NCBI RefSeq assembly: GCF_001590795.1
Contig: NZ_JXDL01000001.1
Span: 2,280,561-2,344,560 of the forward strand
Reading direction: 5' to 3'
DNA from: Bradyrhizobium sp. AT1
GTDB lineage: Bacteria > Pseudomonadota > Alphaproteobacteria > Rhizobiales > Xanthobacteraceae
Length of the DNA stretch: 64,000 nucleotides
Shown here: in pieces, positions 8,674-16,541 of the stretch
Position numbering within the stretch: the first letter of the stretch is position 1
Layout of the letters: each line of letters opens with the position of its first letter
Program-made: the position numbers and the translations under genes
Notes under the pieces: generated by a model
Told to the model about the DNA's origin: nothing
The model's input: only the letters and a program-made list of their open reading frames with translations
Database searches by the model: none

Positions 8674-9686
8674 GGGGTTCGCTTGTCCGTGGAACGCCCG
8701 GGAGGCACGACGACATGGTCGGAGGTCGCGTTCAGCCGCACACGCCGCGGCGTTGCCGATTTCGACAGCGCCGCCAGCGCGACGAACCAGGCCTTCGGCA
8801 TGTCTGTCGGCAGGCCGACCGGAATGCCGGCGAGTTTCGCAGTCTCCAGGAAGTTCTGCGCCCCTTCGAAGCCTGGCGAGGTGCAGGCGATGCAGGCATA
8901 GCCGCCCTTGGTGCAGGAGCCGCCGCCGTTCCACGAGCGCTGGTTGCAGTCGCCGACCGCTTGCGTCGCCTTGCAGCCGAGATGCTCCATCAGGCAGCCG
9001 CGCTCCGACATGGTCTCGGCGCTGGCCTTGAACTCGTAGAATTCGTTTCGCGAGCAGCCGTGATGGGCGAGATGGTTGGCGACGAATTTCGGCCGCCCGT
9101 AACCGTCCAGATCGGCCGCTGCAATATCCCTGGTCGTCAATGCCAAGATGGTTTCCATCATCCAGCCCGGGTGCGGCGCGCAGCCGGCAACGTTGATCAC
9201 GGGCAGACCGCGCCGGGAACGGAAGCCGGCGCCAAGCGCGCCGCCCGATTCCGCGCCCTCATATTGCAGGCCGACCGCGTCGGTCGGGTTGATGCCCGCC
9301 GCCGGCACGCCGCCATAGGCTGCGCAGCTTCCGACCGCAACCACATAGTCCGCGCGGGGTGCGAGATCGAGCATCCAGCGATAGACCGAGCGGCCGGTGC
9401 CCGCGAGCATGTTGAAGCGGCCGCTGTCGTTAGGACCGCGCGCGACGGAGCCTTCCAGAAGCAGCAAGTCCAGCGGCACCTTGCCATCCAGCACCGATTG
9501 CAGCACCTCGACCGCTTCCTCGCCGGTCTCCTCACTGACCGAGGGATGCCACAACAGATTGATGCCGAACTGCCTGAGCTCGTCGAACCAGCCGGAGGCG
9601 CCGCTTTCGAGGATCGACATGGTGCAGCCGCCGCAGCTTGCGCCCTGCAGCCAGAGCACATTGGTCGTTCCGTCGGATCGGCTCAT
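8670..9686 (-). CDS. hupU: HupU, small subunit of H2-sensing hydrogenase
   Basis: A 338-residue small subunit of the regulatory hydrogenase. The first cluster motif is WLQGASCGGCTMSIL near residues 13-27, and further cluster cysteines follow (GSCAAYGG, AGCAPHPG, GGYACIACTSPGF). Unlike HupS it has no Tat signal and no C-terminal membrane segment, so it stays in the cytoplasm as expected for a sensor. It overlaps hupV by 4 bp. The pair lies directly upstream of the sigma-54 promoter of hupSL, which it should help control in response to H2. Confidence 0.95.
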   Translation of the reverse strand: MSRSDGTTNVLWLQGASCGGCTMSILESGASGWFDELRQFGINLLWHPSVSEETGEEAVEVLQSVLDGKVPLDLLLLEGSVARGPNDSGRFNMLAGTGRSVYRWMLDLAPRADYVVAVGSCAAYGGVPAAGINPTDAVGLQYEGAESGGALGAGFRSRRGLPVINVAGCAPHPGWMMETILALTTRDIAAADLDGYGRPKFVANHLAHHGCSRNEFYEFKASAETMSERGCLMEHLGCKATQAVGDCNQRSWNGGGSCTKGGYACIACTSPGFEGAQNFLETAKLAGIPVGLPTDMPKAWFVALAALSKSATPRRVRLNATSDHVVVPPGRSTDKRTP

Positions 9687-9753
9687 GTGACATCTCCCGG
9701 TCGCCCCAGCTTCAACTGCCGATTTCCGAAGCGCAAGGGGCTCGTTTGCACGC

Positions 9754-11073
9754 TCAATCGTGGGAACCCGCCATTTCTTCGTGCTTCAGATGCCGCCTGC
9801 GGATATTGCGGGTGATGATCCAGACCAGCCCCACCGCAATCGGCACGAACAATGCGGTCGCAAGCGACGGCTCGACATGCAGGCCGCCGTCATGGGCCCC
9901 CTTGGCCAGGTAACCGAACAGGCTGACGACATAATAGCCGATCGCCGCCACTGATAGGCCCTCGACCGTGCTCTGCAGCCGCAATTGCAGCTTGGTCCGC
10001 TCGTCCATCGAGCGCAGGAGATCGCGGTTTTGCTCCTCGAGCTCGACGTCGACGCGCGTGCGCAGCAGATCTGCCGCACGGGCGAGCTTGATCGACAGAT
10101 TGGCCTGCCGGTCTTCCATCGTGGCGCAGGTGCGCATCGCCGGTGCCATGCGCCGGGCGAGGAAGGAGGACCAGGTCGGATAGCCCGCGATCTCGCCGCC
10201 CTCGATCACGTTCAGGCGGGACTGCACGATGTCGTAATAGGCACGGCTGGCGCCGAAGCGGAACAGGCTGCCGGCAGCGCCCCTTTCCAAGGACGCGGCC
10301 AAGGCGGTCAGCTCCGTCAGCAAATGATTGTTGAGCTTGAGATCCTCGGCCCCCTGCATCTCCTCGAGGACTTCGACGAGCCGACGGCCGATATGATCGA
10401 CCGAAGGCGCAAGCTCGAGCGCGGCGGGAAGACCGAGCAGCGCCAGCGTGCGATAGGTCTCGATCTCCAGCACCCGCTGCACCAGCGCGCCCAACCGGCC
10501 CGGCGACAGGCCGTCATTGCAGACGAGGATCCGAACGAAGCCGTCGCCATCCACGCGAAAGTCCGACGCCACCACCGCAGGTCCGCTGCGGACCGCGGCG
10601 ACCGCGAGGCTCGCGCGCTCGAAAAGCTGTTGGGCGCGCTCCAGCGCCGCCGAGGTCTGCTCGACCTCGAGCTTGACCGAGACCAGCAATTGGCCGGACT
10701 GCGGCAGAGACCGGATCAGTGCGGCGGATTCGCCACCGATCCCGCCGAAAGCCCCGGCCGACCCATCCGTATTGGTGAGGATCCAGGTGAAGGTCGAAAA
10801 TTCCGAGTGCTGCTCCCAGCGGAGCTGGACCGCGCCGATGGCGACTTGATGATGCTTGGTCCCGTCATCCGGCGGCGCCTGCCCGTGCGATGCACAGAAG
10901 GCCACGAACTTCTGCCGATCGGCTGCGGCGACATCGCCCTGGCTGAGAAAGGCAAAGCGCAGCACCGTGAGCGGCGCCGTGAGCCGCGTGAATGGACGCG
11001 CGTGCACCTCGCCCAGCACCGCACCACGCTGCGGATGCAGCTCAAAGCCGGCGAGATCGAGGTCACGGTTCAT
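9754..11073 (-). CDS. DUF3422 family membrane protein
   Basis: A 439-residue protein of the DUF3422 family. It begins MNRDLDLAGFELHPQRGAVL and contains the family segment GEVHARPFTRL. The middle is alpha-helical. The C-terminus has two membrane helices, one around GLSVAAIGYYVVSLFGYLAK and one around ALFVPIAVGLVWII. An ATG 84 bp further upstream is in frame, but the ATG at 11073 has AAAGGA at ribosome-site distance and begins the conserved region. The gene lies 67 bp before hupU on the same strand and may share its transcript. The function of DUF3422 is unknown, so a link to H2 sensing is only positional. Confidence 0.8.
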   Translation of the reverse strand: MNRDLDLAGFELHPQRGAVLGEVHARPFTRLTAPLTVLRFAFLSQGDVAAADRQKFVAFCASHGQAPPDDGTKHHQVAIGAVQLRWEQHSEFSTFTWILTNTDGSAGAFGGIGGESAALIRSLPQSGQLLVSVKLEVEQTSAALERAQQLFERASLAVAAVRSGPAVVASDFRVDGDGFVRILVCNDGLSPGRLGALVQRVLEIETYRTLALLGLPAALELAPSVDHIGRRLVEVLEEMQGAEDLKLNNHLLTELTALAASLERGAAGSLFRFGASRAYYDIVQSRLNVIEGGEIAGYPTWSSFLARRMAPAMRTCATMEDRQANLSIKLARAADLLRTRVDVELEEQNRDLLRSMDERTKLQLRLQSTVEGLSVAAIGYYVVSLFGYLAKGAHDGGLHVEPSLATALFVPIAVGLVWIITRNIRRRHLKHEEMAGSHD

Positions 11074-11440
11074 CTGATGTCCTTTGGTAGCGCTTTCAGC
11101 CCGCGCGTTGTCCCGCGACTTCCCGTTCACTACCACAACACACCCATGCCGATGCAATCACCCGTTGGCATGACATCTCCACCTTCCCTGCCGCATCGTG
11201 CAGAAAGTAACTATCCACTGGGCGGCAACGGGCTGGCGTCACTGGCAGCGGCCCTGCGTGCCCGGAAGCTCGACATACGGAAAGCATGCGCATGTCCGCT
11301 GTAGTGAGACCTTTCTTGATCTCACGCGACTCATATCGCCTCTTAATGCGTTGAAAATCTTGCGCTCTCGTTCCAAGCGCGAGTCGGGCATCAGCACAAC
11401 CGCGGCCTCGACCAACGGCGCGGACGTCACGCGGTGGAGC
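11074..11440. other. Intergenic region with no recognised gene
   Basis: A 367-bp stretch between the DUF3422 gene and the upstream sensor kinase gene. No frame has convincing coding character. I saw no sigma-54 element with GG-N10-GC spacing and no FixK-type palindrome. It may hold the promoter of the DUF3422-hupUV unit. Confidence 0.5.
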
Positions 11441-13042
11441 TCAGGCCAGATGGATGGCCGGCAAAGCCACCTCAAAGGTCGAACCATGGCGACCGGATTC
11501 TGCAAGCACCAGACTGCCGTCATACCTTTCGACGATCATGCGGCAGATCGGCAGGCCCAGCCCCATCCCTGCCTGCTTCGTTGTGAAGAACGGCTCAAAA
11601 ATTCGGCCCTGGTCGCGCGGACACACTCCCGCGCCATTGTCCCGAACGAAGAGGACAACGGCGTCTCGGTCGAGCCGTGTACCAACGAACAATCTGCGCC
11701 CGCCGGCCGACGTGGAGTTCATCGCTTCGAGGGCGTTCTTGAGCAGGTTCAAGATCACTTGCTGCAGTTGCACTGGATCCGCACGCACCAAGGCGCCATC
11801 GACATGAAACTCGGTCACGACAGAGACTTCGTTCAACTGCAATTCGTGCTGCAGCAGCCGCAATACCTGGCGCGTGACTTCTTCGATGTCTATTGCCGCT
11901 GGTTGATCAGCGGCGTCCTTGAAGAGCCCGCGAACGCTCCTGATCGTATCATTCACCCTTAAACTGGCTTCTTCCATATCCCTCAGAATGACGTTCATCT
12001 CCTCCAGCCGAGGAGGCTGTGCCTGAAGCATCTGCAGAGCCGTACTCGCATTCAAAGTGATCGAGCCCAGTGGCGACCTGACTTCATGCGCGATCGCCGC
12101 GGTGGCGGCGTCAATGCTCACCAGGCGGTTGGCTCGCTCACGCCGCTGCATCGTCAGGGCGCTGGCGAGCCGGGAGTAGAGCACGGTCATTTCGGTCAGC
12201 AGGACCGACAGCAGCATGCAACTAGCGACCAGCGCAAAGCCGCGAGCCGCATACCAACCAGCAGAAAAACGAACCGAGCTAGCGACGGCTGCCACGAGGA
12301 AGTTGGGCAGCCACGCCAGCAAGGTGACCATCAACCAAAGGTCAAGCACCGTTCGACTGCGTGCAAAGAGCAGCAAAAGCAGGAACGCGCCGAAGACGAA
12401 CAACGCGATATTGATCTGATTACCGAGCCGCGTTTGCAGCGTGACACTTGCTGTGTAGAAGCTGGGCAGATGCTCAACCCCAACGGTGACAAGCGTCGCC
12501 GATAGCGCCACCGCCCCGCACACAAACCCAAGCGTGAGCGCGATGCTGGCAGCGGGCGACCTGGCAATTGGCGCATTGATCTCCTTCAGCGAGGCGTACG
12601 ACAGGACGCACAAGAAAAACGCTGTGTGCCACAGCACGAAGAACCAGGCCGGCGTGTTGAAGCCGTCACCGATGAGGCCGCCAGGTGCGTAGCCTCCCGG
12701 GAAACTCAATGTCTGCAAGAAGGCGAACGAGGCGCTGAAGAGGTATGCGCTGGCGATGGCAAGCAGCGATCGGTGCGGTTGGACCGAATACTGGGCCAGC
12801 AATAGAATTGCGGTAAGCAGGTCGGCTGCGCTCAGGACGGTTTGAAGAACGGGAACAAAGCTGTCGATCTTGCCGATCTGGAGATGCGCAAAAGGAGCGA
12901 CCAGCACGGCAAAGGCGATAATTACGACGGCAATGCCCGCCGCGACTGCTCGCTGCTTCGACGTCGCGGGCATCAATGCGACGACGACGGGAAGATCCCG
13001 ATCCGATGCGGCGGCGTAACCCTTTGTTTCGACGTTCAGCAT
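11441..13042 (-). CDS. MASE4-type membrane sensor histidine kinase
   Basis: A 533-residue sensor kinase. Residues 30-290 hold about eight membrane helices that resemble the MASE4 sensory domain. A HisKA domain follows with phospho-accepting His in AIAHEVRSPLGS near residue 325. A GHKL ATPase domain has N-box LQQVILNLLKNALEAMN and G-boxes DNGAGV and GMGLGLPI. No response regulator gene is adjacent, so it is an orphan. It lies upstream of DUF3422-hupUV on the same strand but is membrane-embedded, unlike the soluble PAS-containing HupT/HoxJ kinases, so I do not call it hupT. Candidate partners are the FixJ-like regulators at 30792-32002. The sensed signal is unknown. Confidence 0.85.
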   Translation of the reverse strand: MLNVETKGYAAASDRDLPVVVALMPATSKQRAVAAGIAVVIIAFAVLVAPFAHLQIGKIDSFVPVLQTVLSAADLLTAILLLAQYSVQPHRSLLAIASAYLFSASFAFLQTLSFPGGYAPGGLIGDGFNTPAWFFVLWHTAFFLCVLSYASLKEINAPIARSPAASIALTLGFVCGAVALSATLVTVGVEHLPSFYTASVTLQTRLGNQINIALFVFGAFLLLLLFARSRTVLDLWLMVTLLAWLPNFLVAAVASSVRFSAGWYAARGFALVASCMLLSVLLTEMTVLYSRLASALTMQRRERANRLVSIDAATAAIAHEVRSPLGSITLNASTALQMLQAQPPRLEEMNVILRDMEEASLRVNDTIRSVRGLFKDAADQPAAIDIEEVTRQVLRLLQHELQLNEVSVVTEFHVDGALVRADPVQLQQVILNLLKNALEAMNSTSAGGRRLFVGTRLDRDAVVLFVRDNGAGVCPRDQGRIFEPFFTTKQAGMGLGLPICRMIVERYDGSLVLAESGRHGSTFEVALPAIHLA

Positions 13043-13097
13043 GGCGCCCGCCTGCGCTCCGGCGGTTGTTGATACGAAGTGTCAATTGCCTGCACCC

Positions 13098-13565
13098 TTA
13101 TTTGGCAAGCGATATCGTGATCCCGCTGAGGTTGGCGGCAAACTCCAGACCGGCCTTCGGCCCTCGCAGGACGATCACGACGCCCTTGTCGTTGCGCAAG
13201 TGAACGCCGTTCACTCCTCCGACGAGCGCCGCGCCGCCGCCAACCGAGCTGTAAGACCCCGCAAAGTCGGAGATCTCGCGGATGCCCGACGCCCAGCCAT
13301 CGAGCCGTCCGATGGTCGCGCCGGCCGTGATACCGAGGCTGATGCCGGATACCTGGAACGGATAGTTATGGCCGCGATAGAGCACCCCGTTGCCCACGCC
13401 GGCGCCGACGAGCAGGCCCGCCTTTACGATCTTGACGCGGACATGGCCTGAGGCCTGCGCGAAGGACGGCGTTGCCGGAACGATGCACGCAAGCAGCGCG
13501 ATCATACCGAGGTAGACGACCGAATTCTTCAGCAAGGCAACGCAGCGCTCAAGGCTTCTCGGCAT
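13098..13565 (-). CDS. Small secreted protein, paralogue of 21698-22132
   Basis: A 155-residue protein with a signal peptide (hydrophobic core about residues 15-30, cut likely after SFA near residue 36). The mature part is rich in Gly and short beta-like repeats: KAGLLVGAGVGNGVLYRGHN, YPFQVSGISLG, then an alternating hydrophobic C-terminus. It shares clear similarity with the protein at 21698-22132 (pattern G-x-[LI]-VG-x-G-x-G-x-GVL, YPF-x-VSG). A loose likeness to SYLF/EipA-type proteins is possible but unproven. It overlaps the DUF2950 gene by 17 bp, so it is the third gene of that envelope operon. Function unknown. Confidence 0.7.
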   Translation of the reverse strand: MPRSLERCVALLKNSVVYLGMIALLACIVPATPSFAQASGHVRVKIVKAGLLVGAGVGNGVLYRGHNYPFQVSGISLGITAGATIGRLDGWASGIREISDFAGSYSSVGGGAALVGGVNGVHLRNDKGVVIVLRGPKAGLEFAANLSGITISLAK

Positions 13566-14466
13566 CGACTTTCTTCCAGGTCTGGTCGGGATCGAACAAG
13601 GAGGTCCGTCTCGCGACGAAGTCCGTGCGCTGGCCGAGGTCCTTCTGGTAGACGGTGCCGTTATGATTGACGAGGAAGGTCATCACGCCGGAATTGCCAT
13701 ATTCGGCAGGCCAGGCAATCAACCCGAAGCCGCCAATCATCTTGCCTTTGACGACGTAGTTGAGCGGGCCGCCCGGCGCATCCGGCCCCTGCCCCTTCAA
13801 GATCCGAAAGTAGTATCCGTGATATGGGCTCGGCCCTACGCCGGCCGCCTTGTAGCCTTCGGCTGACGCCTCCGCCGCAAGTGGACCGAGCGGGCTCGGG
13901 TCGCTGTCGTCGCGCCAGAACAGCCCGTCCTTCTTGCCGGGATTGCTGACGATGCGTTGCGCATAGACGCCCACGCCCTCACCGCGATCCTTGCCGGCAT
14001 ATTCGTTCTGGGCGTCGACATAGGCGAGCGCGGTCTGGATCGCGTCGAGCTCATTTCGGCCGATGCGGCGGCGGAGCACTTCGATCCGCCCCTCGTCGGT
14101 GTCGAACTCCCAGCCGGACTTGGTGTTGACCAACGGGATCGGGAACGGAAAATCGTCCGAGCCCAGCATCAGGGTCGCGGTCTTGTTGCCCTCCGCCTTG
14201 ATGCCGTGCTTGGCGTCATACGTCGACGTGAAGCGCTGGCGTATGTCGTTGTCGGCGACCTCGTCACCGGAGAAGACGATGTCCTGCGCGGCCTTGCCGA
14301 GCACTTTCAGGATGTCGCCCGGCCCGCTCTTGACTGCAGCCGCAAGCGCCGCGGCCGCATCTTCCGGCGTCTTGTACGATTGCTGAGCCTGTGACGCAGA
14401 ACCAAGCAGCGCCAGCGCCATGAGGCCCGGTAGAATCGCGCGACGTAACGATTTCAGACCGGTCAT
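13549..14466 (-). CDS. DUF2950 family secreted protein
   Basis: A 305-residue exported protein of the DUF2950 family. A signal peptide covers about residues 1-27 (hydrophobic LPGLMALALLGSASQA). Family segments include YKTPEDAAAALAAAVKSGD-like starts and the GYYFRILKGQGPDAPGG region near residue 220. It overlaps the DUF3300 gene upstream by 4 bp and the small secreted protein gene downstream by 17 bp. DUF2950 and DUF3300 genes commonly sit together in proteobacteria; their shared role in the envelope is not known. It is probably transcribed from the FixK-type promoter at 16205. Confidence 0.87.
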   Translation of the reverse strand: MTGLKSLRRAILPGLMALALLGSASQAQQSYKTPEDAAAALAAAVKSGPGDILKVLGKAAQDIVFSGDEVADNDIRQRFTSTYDAKHGIKAEGNKTATLMLGSDDFPFPIPLVNTKSGWEFDTDEGRIEVLRRRIGRNELDAIQTALAYVDAQNEYAGKDRGEGVGVYAQRIVSNPGKKDGLFWRDDSDPSPLGPLAAEASAEGYKAAGVGPSPYHGYYFRILKGQGPDAPGGPLNYVVKGKMIGGFGLIAWPAEYGNSGVMTFLVNHNGTVYQKDLGQRTDFVARRTSLFDPDQTWKKVDAEKP

Positions 14467-16148
14467 GGCGTCACCTCCGCAGGGATGTTCCCGCCGCTGG
14501 CGAGCCAGTCGCGGTAGGTGCGGAATGTCAATCCGAGCTTCTCGTAGTACACGCGCAGATATCCGTCGCTTCCGCGCGTTACGGCGTTCGGCATCACCTG
14601 CTCGACCTCCTGCGCCATGACACCCACATAGGCCTTGTCGCTGCCGAGATAGCTGAAGCGGTAATAGCCGAGGCCGTTACCGAGATGACCGAGCAGGACG
14701 ATGTCGTGCTTCAGTGCGATATCGGAACGCCGGCCACCTCCGCCGCCGCGCCCACCTCCTCCGCCTCCACCACGAAAGCCGCCGCCACCCATCGACATCC
14801 CGCCGCCGCCGCCACGACCGGCCATGCTCGGCCCGCCGCCGCCACCGCGCGGCATGCTGGCCATGCTGGAGCGCCCACGTGCGGATGCCGCAGCCGCCGA
14901 CCGGCCCGAGGAAACGTTCATCGCGCCTCCACGATTGCCGCCCCCGCCGCGGTTGGCCGCAGCGCCACCTGCGCGGTTGGCAGCCTTGGCGCGATCGCCG
15001 CCGCCTTTGCTGGCATTCTTGGCGCGGTCACCGCCGCCCTTGGCACGATCTGCAGCACCGGCGCGGTCGCCCGACCGATCGCCACGATTGCCGGCACGGT
15101 CACCCGCGCGATCTCCGGCCCGGTCGCCAGCGCGGTCCCCCGCTCCACCGCGATCACCAGCACGGTCGCCCGCGCGATCGCGCGCTCCCTGGTCCGGACG
15201 CAGCACCTGGTTGCCGTCACGGCCGCGGAAATCCATCCGGTCGGCAGCGCCGGCCTTCAGATTGTTGTTGCCGAAGCGCTGCTGAACATTGGTGTTGTTG
15301 TAACGCACGCCCTGGCGGTGCGCCGCATTGTGCTGCCAGCCGGTGTTGATGTTGGTGTTGCGATGGTTGACGTAGACGTTGCGGTTGCCCCAGTTGCAAC
15401 CGCCGCCCCAGTAGTTGCCCCAGCGCCCGATGGCCCAGGCGGTACCGAAGGCAAGACCAGCCGCGACAACGCCTGCGCCGATATGGGAGGGATAGCCGAA
15501 ATAATAGGGCGGGTACGCCGCGTAAGGCCACGCCCCGTAAACGGTGGCCGGCTCGTAATACGGTACGTACATCGTCCCCGGCTCGGCCGGTTCGATGACG
15601 ACCACCTGCTTGCTTTCCTGCGTCTTGACGCTGACCTTCTGTTGCTTGGTCGTAACGAGCTTCTTGTTGTCATAGGCCTTCGTGCGCAACCGCTGGATCG
15701 CATCCATCACATCTGCCTGCTGGGCAAGAAAAGCGTCCCCGAGATTCTTGGTCCAGTCGAGCTTGTCGCTCATCATGGTCAGCACCTCCGCGGTGCTCAC
15801 CAGCGCCTTGATGCTGTCATCCCATGCTTGCTTCTCGACCTCGACCCTCAGCGCATCGCCCTTCAGCGACTTGCGCTCCTTCAGCCAACGATCGGCCTGC
15901 ACGACCTCGAGTGGATAGGTCGAGGCGGCCAGGACGTTGGCAAGGAGTTCATCCGGATAGAGCGCAATCGGCGCAACCAGAGCCTCGAGCTGTTCGGGTT
16001 TGAGAATCTCGGCCGACGGCGCGGCGGGGCTAGCCGGCTGCGCCTGCGGAGCCGGGGCCGCGGGCGTCGTGGGAGTCTGTGCCGATGCAGCGAACGAGGT
16101 CGCCATTGTGAACGCAAGCGCCATCACGATCTTGCCGCAGCGAAACAT
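14463..16148 (-). CDS. DUF3300 protein with Gly/Arg-rich repeats and S74-type C-terminal domain
   Basis: A 561-residue secreted protein. Order: signal peptide (about 1-23), DUF3300 domain (about 45-225, with LVAPIALYPDELLANVLAAS), a Tyr-rich stretch, an Asn-rich stretch, a long low-complexity region of DRAG and Gly repeats, then a C-terminal segment beginning RRSDIALKHDIVLLG. That last part resembles the Peptidase S74 intramolecular chaperone of phage tail fibres; the Ser-Asp pair is where such domains cut themselves. I prefer the ATG at 16148 to the GTG three bases upstream, because AAGGAGG is then well spaced. It overlaps DUF2950 by 4 bp. A perfect FNR-type box lies 63 bp upstream. Confidence 0.85.
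   Translation of the reverse strand: MFRCGKIVMALAFTMATSFAASAQTPTTPAAPAPQAQPASPAAPSAEILKPEQLEALVAPIALYPDELLANVLAASTYPLEVVQADRWLKERKSLKGDALRVEVEKQAWDDSIKALVSTAEVLTMMSDKLDWTKNLGDAFLAQQADVMDAIQRLRTKAYDNKKLVTTKQQKVSVKTQESKQVVVIEPAEPGTMYVPYYEPATVYGAWPYAAYPPYYFGYPSHIGAGVVAAGLAFGTAWAIGRWGNYWGGGCNWGNRNVYVNHRNTNINTGWQHNAAHRQGVRYNNTNVQQRFGNNNLKAGAADRMDFRGRDGNQVLRPDQGARDRAGDRAGDRGGAGDRAGDRAGDRAGDRAGNRGDRSGDRAGAADRAKGGGDRAKNASKGGGDRAKAANRAGGAAANRGGGGNRGGAMNVSSGRSAAAASARGRSSMASMPRGGGGGPSMAGRGGGGGMSMGGGGFRGGGGGGGRGGGGGRRSDIALKHDIVLLGHLGNGLGYYRFSYLGSDKAYVGVMAQEVEQVMPNAVTRGSDGYLRVYYEKLGLTFRTYRDWLASGGNIPAEVTP
15045..15179 (-). repeat. In-frame DRAG repeat tract in the DUF3300 gene
   Basis: About 45 codons encode near-tandem copies of Asp-Arg-Ala-Gly with variants (DRGGAG, DRAGNR, DRSG). 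The matching DNA repeats, based on cggtcgcccgcgcgat-like units, invite slippage, so copy number may vary between strains. Confidence 0.8.
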
Positions 16149-16204
16149 CACATCCTCCTTCGTACTTCCAACTTGGGAAGATCAAGCCGGATCGGAGGCG
16201 TTCG

Positions 16205-16218
16205 TTGATCGAGATCAA
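16205..16218 (-). promoter_or_regulatory. FixK/FNR box upstream of DUF3300 operon
   Basis: TTGAT-CGAG-ATCAA is a perfect FNR/FixK palindrome. Its centre is 63 bp before the ATG at 16148. A class II start point at 41.5 bp from the centre would leave a leader of about 22 nt that includes the AAGGAGG ribosome site. Confidence 0.7.
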
Positions 16219-16260
16219 ACAAACGAGATCCTCAAGCGTGCTGCGGCGCAAGACAAACTC

Positions 16261-16464
16261 TCATTCGATCCGTTCGGCGTCCATCAGCAGCCGGCTCGGC
16301 ACCGTGAGTCCGAGAGCATTGGCCGCCTTCATGTTGATGACGAGCTCGAACCTGGTGGCGAATTGCACCGGCAGGGTGCCGATCTCGGCGCCGCGCAGGA
16401 GGCGGCCAACATAGCCGGCCCCGTCCCGAAACTGCTGGGTGAGATCTGCCCCATGGGAGATCGC
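16261..16464 (-). pseudogene. Remnant C-terminus of an ABC_sub_bind-type binding protein
   Basis: The minus strand encodes 67 residues and a stop that match the tail of TrpX-like ABC substrate-binding proteins. Visible segments are ISHGADLTQQFRDGAGYVG, RGAEIGTLPVQ and FELVINMKAANALGLTVPS. A stop codon lies just upstream in frame and there is no start codon or signal peptide, so the gene is truncated at its 5' side. It lies downstream of a sensor kinase whose periplasmic domain belongs to the same fold, so it may derive from a duplicated or rearranged neighbour. Confidence 0.7.
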
Positions 16465-16541
16465 CTGCCCTCATCTGCGACGGCGGAAGAAAAACGGCTG
16501 CGGCGCCCCGGAGGCTTGACCAAGATCGAGGTATCGCCTCC

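Noticed and set aside
11441..13042. Calling the MASE4 kinase hupT, partner of hupUV
   Set aside because: HupT/HoxJ kinases are soluble with a PAS domain; this one has about eight membrane helices and no PAS domain.
13069..13085. TTGA-N9-TCAA inverted repeat upstream of the MASE4 kinase gene
   Set aside because: The spacer is 3 bp longer than in FixK/FNR sites, which would put the half-sites out of register.
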